Positions 1 through 8,944 of a DNA stretch of 63,354 bases are shown in pieces. Within the stretch, counting starts at the first letter, position 1. Each line of letters starts with the position of its first letter. The stretch comes from an uncultured Clostridia bacterium (GTDB taxonomy: Bacteria; Bacillota; Clostridia; TANB77; CAG-508): NCBI GenBank assembly GCA_934169575.1, contig CAKPOA010000007.1, positions 1 to 63,354 of the forward strand, read 5' to 3'. The translations under genes were made by a program, and so were the position numbers. Below the pieces are notes generated by a model, which saw only the letters and a program-made list of their open reading frames with translations, was not told where the DNA came from and searched no databases.

Positions 1-1
1 A

Positions 2-499
2 GGAAATGTGTATGGAATATATGACATGAGTGGTGGAGCTTGGGAATATGTTGCATTATTTAATTCAAAAGATGATGGTGGATATTTAGATGATCGTGGA
101 TATTTTTCAAAATATGGATGGGATACTATAGGAAATATTGCAGGAATAAAAAATACAGTAAATAGTGAAACAAAATTAACATCAGGTACAAGCACAAAAT
201 ATGCAACTAAATATGATAATAAGACAACAAGCGGTTCTGGAAATAGTATAATATATACAGTTGGAAAAATAGGAGATGCAACAAAAGAGGTAAATAGAGG
301 AGGTTTACAAAGTTTAAGGAAGACATATGAGTATTACAACTGGTTTTCAGACTACTCCACCATTACTAGGTCGATTTTTCCGTTCGCTCTACGTGGTGGT
401 TACTGTGGCCATGGCTCTAATGCAGGTATATTTTGTGCGAACACCCACAGCAATAACGGCTTCGACCTCTACGGTTTCCGTGCGGTGTTGGTGCCCTAG
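2..499 (+). CDS. C-type-lectin/FGE-sulfatase-fold protein, 3' part; probable DGR target
   Basis: The gene enters from the left edge: the frame is already open at base 2 (residues GNVYGIYDMSGGAWEYV), so the GTG at 8 is not its start. The GNVYGIYDMSGGAWEY stretch and the final RGGY...YGFRAVLVP are hallmarks of the formylglycine-generating-enzyme/C-type-lectin fold used by many DGR variable proteins. The middle (Ser/Thr/Asn-rich) is ordinary low-GC coding sequence. The last 55 or so codons are abruptly richer in G+C and in NNC/NNT codons, unlike the rest of the gene. No reverse transcriptase or template repeat is visible, so any DGR machinery would lie outside the window. The protein may be a surface or phage-tail-like ligand-binding protein; this is inferred from fold only. 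Confidence 0.75.
   Translation, partial: GNVYGIYDMSGGAWEYVALFNSKDDGGYLDDRGYFSKYGWDTIGNIAGIKNTVNSETKLTSGTSTKYATKYDNKTTSGSGNSIIYTVGKIGDATKEVNRGGLQSLRKTYEYYNWFSDYSTITRSIFPFALRGGYCGHGSNAGIFCANTHSNNGFDLYGFRAVLVP
335..496 (+). other. candidate DGR variable region (VR)
   Basis: From about base 335 to the stop, many consecutive codons end in C or T with varied first two bases (for example gcg aac acc cac agc aat aac ggc ttc gac ctc tac). This is the pattern expected when AAC/AAT codons of a template repeat are randomised at adenines. It ends in a GC-rich constant stretch encoding GFRAVLVP, in the place where an initiation-of-mutagenic-homing sequence would be. Without the template repeat this remains inference. 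Confidence 0.55.
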
Positions 500-576
500 C
501 ACTTTGAAAATTCCTTATGCCTAGGATAATTGAGCGAGTAGCAAAATGGCAAAAAATGGAAAAATAGAGATAGCAG

Positions 577-628
577 AAGGTGTATAATATGGTGTGTGAA
601 TTAATAAACACACCATATTATACACCTT
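577..628. terminator. perfect 21-bp inverted repeat, bidirectional terminator or DGR-type hairpin
   Basis: Bases 577-597 and 608-628 are perfect reverse complements around a 10-base loop. The repeat lies between the convergent lectin-fold gene and the gene at 642-1232, so a two-way terminator is the simplest reading. A stem this long and perfect is unusual, and DGR target genes often carry a hairpin just downstream of the VR. Confidence 0.55.
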
Positions 629-641
629 TCCTTCAAAAAAT

Positions 642-1232
642 TTATGCGATCAGTTCCATAAACTGATTGAATTTTTCCTCTTCTGATTTTTCGGTATTGC
701 TTTTTAAGCTTTTAGAAAAATCAAGATAAAATTTAAGGACTTTTTCTGAGGCATACTCAGAGATTTTTTCTGAAATGACAATTTTATGTATTAAATCATA
801 CAAATTTTTGTATGATTTAAACATCATGCCATTACGAAAAGATAAATTTGTTTCCTGATTACTTCTTTTTAGCATATTTTGATAAAGTACATCACTGATC
901 AGCCTTATCTTGTAGTATAATTCAGCAGAGTACCTATGAAGTACTAAGTGGAACATATTCTCCAAATCAGAGAAAATATTCCCGATTAACTTTAAATCAT
1001 CAGGATTTAAAGCCTCATATTTTCTGGTATTTTTCACCAGAGAGGAAACAGCCGTAATAAGTTCATTAGTTGCCCGAAGTGAATCAGAGTTATCAATTGA
1101 ATTGATACTATTTTCCACTTGGGTGAAAAAAGAACAAATATTAGGTATGAGCTGTCTAGAGCCTATGCCTGTAAGAATAAGTTCTTTTCTTATAGAAATA
1201 CGTTCAGCCAAATAAGTTGTTTTTAGAGACAT
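642..1232 (-). CDS. hypothetical all-helical protein, 196 aa
   Basis: I do not recognise a family. The protein is predicted to be largely alpha-helical, charged and soluble, with no signal peptide or membrane segment. A good Shine-Dalgarno site (AGGAGGAAG, reading leftwards from about 1244) precedes the ATG. Its composition is richer in G+C than neighbouring genes, and it contains the only CGG codon in the window that reads straight through (Arg53, bases 1076-1074). Together with the adjacent DGR-like target this suggests a horizontally acquired gene. It is longer than DGR accessory proteins (Avd, about 125 aa) and I do not call it one. Confidence 0.7.
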   Translation of the reverse strand: MSLKTTYLAERISIRKELILTGIGSRQLIPNICSFFTQVENSINSIDNSDSLRATNELITAVSSLVKNTRKYEALNPDDLKLIGNIFSDLENMFHLVLHRYSAELYYKIRLISDVLYQNMLKRSNQETNLSFRNGMMFKSYKNLYDLIHKIVISEKISEYASEKVLKFYLDFSKSLKSNTEKSEEEKFNQFMELIA

Positions 1233-1396
1233 TTCTTCCTCCTGTTGTCTTTGGTTAAAATTAATTTATATCCTACAAAAAAGTAGAATATTAGTGAAGT
1301 GATTTATATCACATTTCTATATTATATCAAATTAAATAGTTAATGTCAATAATTATGTAAATAAAAAATATGTCGAATTTTGTCAAAATGTTTTGC

Positions 1397-1424
1397 TTGA
1401 CATATATATAAATTATGGTATAAT
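1397..1424 (+). promoter_or_regulatory. sigma-A promoter for the surface-protein gene
   Basis: TTGACA at 1397-1402 and TATAAT at 1419-1424 are separated by 16 bases, about 90 bases upstream of the ATG at 1512. Confidence 0.7.
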
Positions 1425-1511
1425 GATTATACAATTTAGTAAAAATTATGGCGAAAATTTAAAATCAAATTATTTTATTCTGAAATCTCCTTAAAAGATA
1501 AGGAGGAAAAT

Positions 1512-3524
1512 ATGCAAATATTATCAAAAATATTAATAATAATCACAATAGCAATAATGTTATTAAGTTTGCTACAAACAACAATATATGCAGCAATTCA
1601 AATAGATATAGATAAAGCATATATTGAAACAACAGGGTTTGCAAACAATCATTTAAAATACTACAGAGAAAATTTAGGGAGATACACATATCACAATACA
1701 TTTTTAGCAGGTTATAGAGATAAAGATGGCACAGTATATCCAGTATATTGCATAGATAGAACTTTACCAGGAGCAGATAAAGAACCATATTATGTAACAA
1801 TAGATAATTTATTAGATAATGATGAGATTTGGAGAATAATAAAAAATGGTTACCCATATAAAACTGCTAAAGAATGGGGATTAACAGATGAAAAAGACTT
1901 ATATGCAATAACTAGATTTGCAATATATTGTGTATTAGGTCAAACAAGATTAGATTATTTTATGGCAGATGATAATGATCCTGAAGGTCTTATTATGATG
2001 GAAGGATTAAAAAAATTAGTAGATATAGGGAAAAATGGAACTGAAAAACAAGATGATAATCCATTAAAACCACTTAAAGTAGGTGAATTTAAAGAAAGTG
2101 GAGAATATTATATTCAAGAATATAAAGTAAATTCCACATCAGATTTTAGCAAATATAAAATTGAGCAAATAAAAAATATGCCAGATGGCGGAGTTTTAAT
2201 TGATAAAAATGGAAGTGAAAAAATTGAATTTAAAAAAGGAGAAAATTTCTTTTTAAAAATTCCTAAAACAAGTTTAAAAAATAATTTAGATATTGAAATA
2301 AAAATTAGTGCAGAATGTAAGGCATATGTAATACTAGAAGGAAAAACTACAGTAAGTGGAACACAAAATTATGTTGTAACAGCAGGTGAAAATGCAAAAG
2401 CTACAGCCAATATTAGTTTTAAAGAAAATGTAAATACAGGAAAAATTATAATAAATAAAACCGATAAAGATAAAAAAACTCCATTAGAAGGAATAGAATT
2501 TAAATTGGTTGATGAAAATGGACAAGTTGTAGATACTCAAAAAACAAATGAAAAAGGTGTTGCGGAATTTAAAAATTTGGTTCAAGGTAAATATAAAGTA
2601 ATAGAAACTAAAACACAAGAAAACTATGTGCTTCCAATTGAAGAACATGAAGTAAATGTAGAATACAATAAAACCATTACAATAAATAAACAAAACGAAA
2701 AAATAAAAGGACAAATAAAAATTATAAAAACAAGTAAAGATAATAATAAAATAACAGGAGAAAAAGCAGGTACACCACTTAAAGGTGTAGAATTTGAAAT
2801 ATATAATTCAAAAGATAAATTGGTTGAAAAAATAAAAACAGATAATAAAGGAATTGCAATAACATCACGATTAGAAAAAGGGCAATATAAAATAAAAGAA
2901 GTAAAAACAAATAAATGGTATTATTTAAATGAAAAACAAGTAACTGCAGAGATTGAGGAAAATGGACAAATTGTAGAAATCAAAATTGATAATGAATCAA
3001 AAAATCCAGATGTATATATAGAAAAAATGGGGACTGAAAAAGCAGAGGTAGGTTCTGAAATAGAATATGATATAAGTGTAAAAAATAATGGAAATACTAA
3101 ACTTTCAGATTTTACATGGGTCGATAAAATACCAAAAGATTATATAAATGTTAAAAAATTTAAAACAGGGACATATAATCAAAAAACAAAATATAACTTA
3201 TATTATAAAACAAATTTAAGTGATGGATATATTTTACTAATGGAGGATTTAGATAGTACTGAAAATTATGAAATTGATTTTGGTTTAGAACTTTTAGAAA
3301 ATGAATATGTAACTGAATTGAAAATTCAATTTGATGAAGTAGATATAGGATTTGGTACAAATGAAAATCCGCATATTACAGCTCAGATAAGAAAAAATGT
3401 TAAAAGTGAATCTGTATTTGAAAATAATGTAAATGTTGTAGGAAAATATGATGGACATAGGGTTATTTCTGAATCAAAATGTACTACATTTGCATATAAA
3501 CTTTTGCCAAAAACAGGGTGTTAA
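1512..3524 (+). CDS. cell-surface adhesin with TQXA-like domain, two prealbumin-like (Cna-B/SpaA) repeats and terminal LPKTG
   Basis: The 670-residue exported protein has an N-terminal signal peptide (hydrophobic residues about 7-27). Residues 30-190 resemble the TQXA thioester-adhesin domain: Cys80 lies in the VYPVYCIDR context, but the partner TQxA motif reads TRFA, so the glutamine is Arg135 and a thioester may not form. Two SpaA/Cna-B-like repeats follow (about 310-395 and 397-500), then a DUF11-like module (about 505-655). The protein ends LPKTG-Cys-stop with no hydrophobic anchor or basic tail after the sorting motif. A class-B-like sortase is encoded at 43611-44363. The start is set by AAGGAGG just upstream of the ATG. 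Confidence 0.85.
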   Translation: MQILSKILIIITIAIMLLSLLQTTIYAAIQIDIDKAYIETTGFANNHLKYYRENLGRYTYHNTFLAGYRDKDGTVYPVYCIDRTLPGADKEPYYVTIDNLLDNDEIWRIIKNGYPYKTAKEWGLTDEKDLYAITRFAIYCVLGQTRLDYFMADDNDPEGLIMMEGLKKLVDIGKNGTEKQDDNPLKPLKVGEFKESGEYYIQEYKVNSTSDFSKYKIEQIKNMPDGGVLIDKNGSEKIEFKKGENFFLKIPKTSLKNNLDIEIKISAECKAYVILEGKTTVSGTQNYVVTAGENAKATANISFKENVNTGKIIINKTDKDKKTPLEGIEFKLVDENGQVVDTQKTNEKGVAEFKNLVQGKYKVIETKTQENYVLPIEEHEVNVEYNKTITINKQNEKIKGQIKIIKTSKDNNKITGEKAGTPLKGVEFEIYNSKDKLVEKIKTDNKGIAITSRLEKGQYKIKEVKTNKWYYLNEKQVTAEIEENGQIVEIKIDNESKNPDVYIEKMGTEKAEVGSEIEYDISVKNNGNTKLSDFTWVDKIPKDYINVKKFKTGTYNQKTKYNLYYKTNLSDGYILLMEDLDSTENYEIDFGLELLENEYVTELKIQFDEVDIGFGTNENPHITAQIRKNVKSESVFENNVNVVGKYDGHRVISESKCTTFAYKLLPKTGC

Positions 3525-3547
3525 TACTTATAATTGTATAAAATAAA

Positions 3548-3580
3548 AAAAGATGTACATAATAGAAATGTGCATCTTTT
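3548..3580 (+). terminator. rho-independent terminator after the surface-protein gene
   Basis: The arms AAAAGATGTACAT (3548-3560) and ATGTGCATCTTTT (3568-3580) pair with one G-U wobble and end in a short T run. The position argues against any start codon at 3534 for the following small gene. Confidence 0.7.
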
Positions 3581-3614
3581 GCTACCAATTAATTTGAAAA
3601 AGGGGGAATTTTAC

Positions 3615-3758
3615 TTGAATAAAGATATTAAAGAAAAAATTATTTATGAAGAGGATACAACAAATTATGGAGAATTCATTACTTCATATTTTGCATGGGT
3701 ACCACTTGATAAACAAAAAGAAATTGTAGAAAGATTGGAAAATATTGATAGGAAATAG
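3615..3758 (+). CDS. small hypothetical protein, 47 aa, TTG start
   Basis: AGGGGGAA at about 3601-3607 stands at proper spacing before a TTG at 3615, which is a better start than the upstream ATG buried in the preceding terminator. The short acidic protein (MNKDIKEKIIYEEDTTNYGE...) has no recognised domain. It precedes clpC by about 70 bases. Confidence 0.5.
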   Translation: MNKDIKEKIIYEEDTTNYGEFITSYFAWVPLDKQKEIVERLENIDRK

Positions 3759-3826
3759 CTTTAAAGGGTAGATTTTTTAGCAGATTTGTAATATAATTAT
3801 AAGAAGATGTGAAAAGGAGAGAGTTT

Positions 3827-6269
3827 ATGATATATAAATTTACAACAAGAGCAAAAAAAGCAATGGAGATTGCAAGTGATTTTGCAAAAGAATTCAAACA
3901 TAATTATGTAGGAACAGAACATATTTTATATGGACTTGTAAGAGAGGGAAATGGAGTTGCAAGTAAGGTTTTAGAAAATAATGGTATAACATCTGAAAAT
4001 GTAAAAGAAGAAATAATAGAATTAATTGGAATTGGAGAAAATGAAATTGTTGCAACAGGATTTACACCAAGAACAAAACGAGTATTAGAAAATAGTTATA
4101 CTGAGGCTAAAAAAATAAAATATGATTACATAGGTACAGAACATTTATTAATAGGAATAATAAAAGAAGAAGATTGTATTGCAACAAGAATATTGATAGA
4201 TTTGAATATTAATATTTCAAAATTATATAATGAAATATTAAATGTTGTAAATGAGCTTGATGATGTTATAATTCAAGATGGAGATAAAAAGAATAGTAAA
4301 ACAAAAGATTATAATAATACACCTACATTAAATCAATATGGAATTGATTTAACAAAAAAAGCTTTAGAAGGAAAACTTGACCCAGTTATTGGAAGAAAAG
4401 AAGAGATACAAAGATTAATACAAATATTATCAAGAAGGACAAAAAATAATCCATGTTTAGTTGGTGAAACAGGAGTAGGAAAAACAGCTATAATTGAAGG
4501 ATTAGCACAAAAAATTTGTATTGGTGATATACCTGAAATGTTAAAACAAAAAAGAGTTATAACTTTAGATATTTCAGGTATGGTTGCAGGAGCAAAATAT
4601 AGAGGAGATTTTGAAGATAGGATAAAAAAAGCATTAGCAGAAGTAAAGAAAATGGGAAATGTAATATTATTTATAGATGAAATTCATACGATTGTTGGAG
4701 CAGGTTCTGCTGAAGGTGCAATTGATGCTGCAAATATTTTAAAACCTATGCTTGCAAGAGGTGAAATACAATTAATCGGTGCTACAACAATAACTGAATA
4801 TAGAAAATATATTGAAAAAGATTCTGCACTTGAAAGAAGATTTAGTTGTGTTAATGTACCTGAACCAAGCAAAGAAGATACAATTTTAATTTTAAATGGT
4901 TTAAGAGATAAATATGAGGCACATCATAATGTAAAGATAACAGATGGAGCTATAAAAGCTGCAATAAATTTATCTGTAAGATATATAAATGATAGATTTT
5001 TACCTGATAAAGCAATTGATTTAATTGATGAAGCAGCATCTAAGGCTAGACTAAAAGCATATATTGAACCTCAAAAAATTAAAGATTTACAAGATGAAAT
5101 AAAAAACATTGAAAAAGATAAAAATGAAGCAATAAGAAGTCAAAAATTTGAGAAAGCAGCTGAACTTAGAGATAAAGAAAAAGAATTAAAACAAAAATTT
5201 GAAAAAGAAAATGAAAAATGGAAAAATAAAAATACAAAAAAAATTATAAATATTACTGAAGAAAATATTGAAGAAATTATTTCAAAATGGACAGGAATTC
5301 CTACAGAAAAAATTAATGATAATGAAAATGAAAAATTAAAAAATCTAGAAAAATCTTTACATGAAAGAGTTATTGGACAAAATGAGGCAATTGAAGCTGT
5401 TGCAAAAGCTATAAGAAGAGGAAGAGTTGGGCTAAAAGATCCAAATAGACCAATAGGGTCATTCTTGTTTTTAGGTCCAACAGGTGTTGGAAAAACTGAG
5501 CTATCAAAAGCACTAGCAGAAAATTTATTTGAAGGAGAAAAAAACTTAATAAGAATAGATATGTCTGAATATATGGAATCGCATTCAGTATCAAAATTAA
5601 TAGGTTCACCTCCGGGTTATGTTGGATTTGATGATGGTGGTCAATTAACTGAAAAAGTTAGAACAAAACCATATTGTGTTATATTGTTTGATGAAATTGA
5701 AAAGGCACATCCAGATGTTATGAATATCTTATTGCAAGTTTTAGATGATGGCAGACTTACTGATTCAAATGGAAGAACTGTTGATTTTAAAAATACAGTT
5801 ATAATAATGACTTCAAATATTGGAGCAAGATTAATTACTGATAAAAAGAATTTAGGATTTTTAAATTCAAATGAAGATAATAAAGAATATGAAAATACTA
5901 AAAAAGATGTTATGGCAGAATTAAAAAAAGAACTAAAACCAGAATTTTTAAACCGTATAGATGAGATTATAGTATTTCATAAATTAAATGATGAAGAAAT
6001 AGGAAAAATTGTAGAGATTATGTTAAAACAAGTTCAAAATAGGTTAAAGGAACAAAATTATATTGTTGAATTTAAGTCAAATTTAAAAGATTTTATAGCA
6101 AAACAGGGAATAAATAAGTCATTTGGTGCAAGACCTTTGAAAAGAACAATACAAAATCTTGTAGAAGATAAATTAGCAGAAGAAATACTTCGGAGGAAAT
6201 GTTGTTAAAAATAAAAGTTTTGATGTAGATGTAGAAAAAGATGAAGTAATTATCTTAAGGAAGGAATGA
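3827..6269 (+). CDS. clpC: ATP-dependent Clp protease ATP-binding subunit ClpC, +1 frameshift at a CGG codon
   Basis: This Hsp100 unfoldase feeds proteins to ClpP. Visible parts are two N-terminal Clp repeats (residues about 1-145), AAA-1 with Walker A GETGVGKTA and Walker B ILFIDEIH, a UVR-type coiled segment (KFEKAAELRDKEKELK), and AAA-2 with GPTGVGKTEL and VILFDEIEKAHPDV. AAGGAGAG before the ATG at 3827 decides the start. In frame zero translation stops at 6206 after ...EEILRRKCC. If the C of the CGG codon at 6191-6193 is skipped, the frame continues GGNVVKNKSFDVDVEKDEV... to a stop at 6267-6269. This gives 813 aa, the usual ClpC length, and ends 7 bases before the next gene. No mcsA, mcsB or ctsR gene is adjacent. 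Confidence 0.93.
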
Positions 6270-6276
6270 GATAAAA

Positions 6277-8505
6277 ATGACAGAAAAAATGAAACAAATG
6301 GAAGAAAAGATAAAAAAAATAGTAAATAAAGAGCAAATATTAAAAGAAAAAAATGAGATTGGTGTAAAGGAATATAAAAATAATATCGCTACTAGTATAA
6401 TAAATATGCCATTAAGTGAAGAAGAGAGAATAACTATGATAAAAGATCCTATGGTAAATGCAACAGTAAAATATTATTGTGCATATTCTTTAAGTGACAA
6501 AGCAAAAGTTAAAATTTTAGATTATTTTACTGAAAATGAAAAATTAACATTAGTAGAAACAATGAAAGATAGTTATAAATTGAAAATATTAGACGAATTC
6601 GAAGAAAAGTTAAGAATAAAATTAGCAGATACTTTAAGAGACTCTAATAAATTAAAAGTATTAGATGAATTTTCAAAAGAAAATAAGTTTAAATTAGTAA
6701 AAACATTAGATGAAAAATACAAAATTAAGGCAATTGAAAAATTCGAAAATGTTGATGATAAATATGCAATAGCACTCCAACTTACAGATAATTATTTAGT
6801 AAAAGTTCTAGATGATTTTGAAGGAAAAAAAAGAATAATGCTAATGTCACAAATATATAATTCAAATCTAAGAGAAAAATTAGATATTGATAATATAATA
6901 GTAAATTCATTAGATCAATTTAGTAATTCAGAAAGGCGTTTTCTTATACGTTCTTTAAGTATGGAGGCAATGGAAGGAACTTTGCAATATCTTAATAAAA
7001 AGGAAAAGCATTCTATTGCTTGTATATTACCAGATGATGCAAAAATAAGAGTAGCTGATATGTTTGAAGAAAGAGAAAGGTTAAGTCTATTAGGAAGAGT
7101 TAAAGATAAGAAACTTAGAAAAAAATATAAAATAGATGAAATGATTGCAGATAATTTTTCTGTTTTTAAAAATCTAGAAAAAAAAGTAATGGCAGATAAT
7201 CTTAGTGATGAATATGTAGAAAAAATTATTGATTATTTTGATTATGAAAAAGAAACAAATGAAAAAATAAAACAAGAAAGAAAAAATGAAAAAATCAATA
7301 TTGCAAGAAGACTTAGTGAAAAAGCAAAAATAGATATATTAAAGCATTTTAATGAAGAAGATAAATTGAAAATTGCTAAAACATTAACAGATAAAGGAAA
7401 AGAAAAAGTACTAAATCAATTTAAAGAATTAAATAAAATAGCATTAATATCAAGTATAGAAGATGAAGAAATTAGAAATTGTGCTATAGAAAAATCAGGA
7501 GTTAGTAACAACCCAATTATAGAAGTGTTATTTAGTGATGTTGATTTAGATAATATTAAACAGAAAAATGAATTAATTGGATTATCAAAAAATATGACTT
7601 TTGGGGTTGAGTTAGAAGTATATGGTGATAAAAAAGTAACGGAGCCACTAAAATATAAGACTTCCTATCATAATCCTAAAAAAGTAATATTAGGTTATTT
7701 AGTAGAGCCAGATAGTACGATACAAAGAAATGATAATGAAGATGGTGTAGAATTTGTATCTCCAATTTTAAAAGATAATAAAAATGATATAAAAGGCTTG
7801 GAATATATATGTAGTAAAATAAAAGAAATGGGGCTAAAAACAGATTATACTTGTGGAGGACACATACATTTTGGAACTGATTTTTTAGAAAATAAGCCTA
7901 AAGCATATGAAAATTTATTTACTATTTGGAATGAATGTGAGGAATTATTATATAAAATGTCAAATCCAAATGGTGAAAAGCCAAGAAATACAATTGGAAA
8001 ATTTGCAAAACCAGGTAACCTAAAAACAGAAAAATTATATAAAAATGGTGAGATAAAAATAAGTGAAAAAGATGAGTTAGAAGATGCAATTTATAATTTA
8101 AGAAAAAGGTCTGTAAATGAAAGAGACAGTGGATTAAATATTATGAATATTGGAAAAAAAGAAAAAAATACTATAGAGGTTAGGATTCCAAATGGAACAA
8201 TAGAAATAAAAGAATTATTAAATAATATAAGGCTTTTTGGAAAAATATTTGAGGTATCAAAAAAAATGACAGATAATCCTGAATATAAAAAAGATATATT
8301 TGATAAATTGAAGAATAGAAATGTTACAGAAAAAAGAAAATTAGAGACCTTATTAGAATTGTTATTTGACAAAGAACAGGAAAAAGAAATTTATAGAAAC
8401 AGATGGGATTTAGTAAAAAAATATAATATTTTTACTGAATTATTTAAAGATAATAATACATTTAAAAGAGGAATATATACAATGGAGGAAGAAAATGAAC
8501 GATAA
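6277..8505 (+). CDS. helical-repeat protein with C-terminal amidoligase-like domain
   Basis: Residues about 55-430 form a run of imperfect helical repeats of about 22-25 residues with a recurring KxKILDEF...KLxLVxTLxD pattern. Residues about 440-720 resemble the putative amidoligase family (Amidoligase_2, glutamine-synthetase/ATP-grasp-like carboxylate-amine ligases): FGVELEVYG (GxExE), GVEFVSPIL, CGGHIHFG and EVRIPNGTIE occur in family order. Such enzymes are thought to join an amine to a carboxylate on peptides or small molecules; the substrate here is unknown. The gene overlaps the next one by 11 bases, so the two are probably co-translated. The fusion of a long repeat scaffold to an amidoligase is unusual. 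Confidence 0.7.
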   Translation: MTEKMKQMEEKIKKIVNKEQILKEKNEIGVKEYKNNIATSIINMPLSEEERITMIKDPMVNATVKYYCAYSLSDKAKVKILDYFTENEKLTLVETMKDSYKLKILDEFEEKLRIKLADTLRDSNKLKVLDEFSKENKFKLVKTLDEKYKIKAIEKFENVDDKYAIALQLTDNYLVKVLDDFEGKKRIMLMSQIYNSNLREKLDIDNIIVNSLDQFSNSERRFLIRSLSMEAMEGTLQYLNKKEKHSIACILPDDAKIRVADMFEERERLSLLGRVKDKKLRKKYKIDEMIADNFSVFKNLEKKVMADNLSDEYVEKIIDYFDYEKETNEKIKQERKNEKINIARRLSEKAKIDILKHFNEEDKLKIAKTLTDKGKEKVLNQFKELNKIALISSIEDEEIRNCAIEKSGVSNNPIIEVLFSDVDLDNIKQKNELIGLSKNMTFGVELEVYGDKKVTEPLKYKTSYHNPKKVILGYLVEPDSTIQRNDNEDGVEFVSPILKDNKNDIKGLEYICSKIKEMGLKTDYTCGGHIHFGTDFLENKPKAYENLFTIWNECEELLYKMSNPNGEKPRNTIGKFAKPGNLKTEKLYKNGEIKISEKDELEDAIYNLRKRSVNERDSGLNIMNIGKKEKNTIEVRIPNGTIEIKELLNNIRLFGKIFEVSKKMTDNPEYKKDIFDKLKNRNVTEKRKLETLLELLFDKEQEKEIYRNRWDLVKKYNIFTELFKDNNTFKRGIYTMEEENER

Positions 8506-8944
8506 AAATATAATAATAGCTATTAATGATGATGTAAAACAATTAGATACATTAGATGAAGTTATTTCATATGTTTTTGGAGATGAATATAAAAAATTAG
8601 ATTTAAAGCAGAAAATTAATAAGAGATATAATATTGCTATGCCACATTCAATTAAAAATAATATACCAATTGTCTATTCTGAAAAAGGTGTAATAAACTA
8701 TGAAAAGATTTTTGAAAAAAATACCAAATATGATGTTGAAAATAGTATTATTATAGATAATGAAATTACATTAATATTATCATTGTGTAATTTGGACATT
8801 ATAAGGATTTTAGAAAAGAAAAAAGCTAATATTTTTATACATGAAGAAATCAACAATAATAAAGAGGCAAATTATGTTTTTGTAAATAAATATGCAATAA
8901 GTTTAATAGAAAAATATCTAAAAAAGGAAAAATTAAATGTTTAA
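8495..8944 (+). CDS. hypothetical protein, 149 aa, coupled to the amidoligase gene
   Basis: I do not recognise a family. The protein is soluble with mixed alpha/beta character, with a short conserved-looking stretch NIAMPHSIKNNIPIVYSE. It overlaps the amidoligase gene upstream (11 bases) and uvrC downstream (8 bases). GGAGGAAG lies just before its ATG. The tight coupling suggests a partner or substrate of the amidoligase, not a repair role. Amidoligases are often linked to gamma-glutamylcyclotransferase-like genes, but I see no such motif here. Confidence 0.65.
   Translation: MNDKNIIIAINDDVKQLDTLDEVISYVFGDEYKKLDLKQKINKRYNIAMPHSIKNNIPIVYSEKGVINYEKIFEKNTKYDVENSIIIDNEITLILSLCNLDIIRILEKKKANIFIHEEINNNKEANYVFVNKYAISLIEKYLKKEKLNV

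Noticed and set aside
642..1232. Minus-strand gene as a DGR accessory (Avd) protein
   Set aside because: It is longer than Avd, is on the opposite strand, and shows no Avd motif that I can recognise.
3534..3614. ATG at 3534 as start of the small gene before clpC
   Set aside because: It overlaps the terminator hairpin of the surface-protein gene; a TTG at 3615 has a proper Shine-Dalgarno site.
6185..6205. clpC shift as a prfB-like programmed frameshift
   Set aside because: There is no in-frame stop at the shift site as in prfB, and the SD-like GGAGG is downstream of, not before, the CGG codon.
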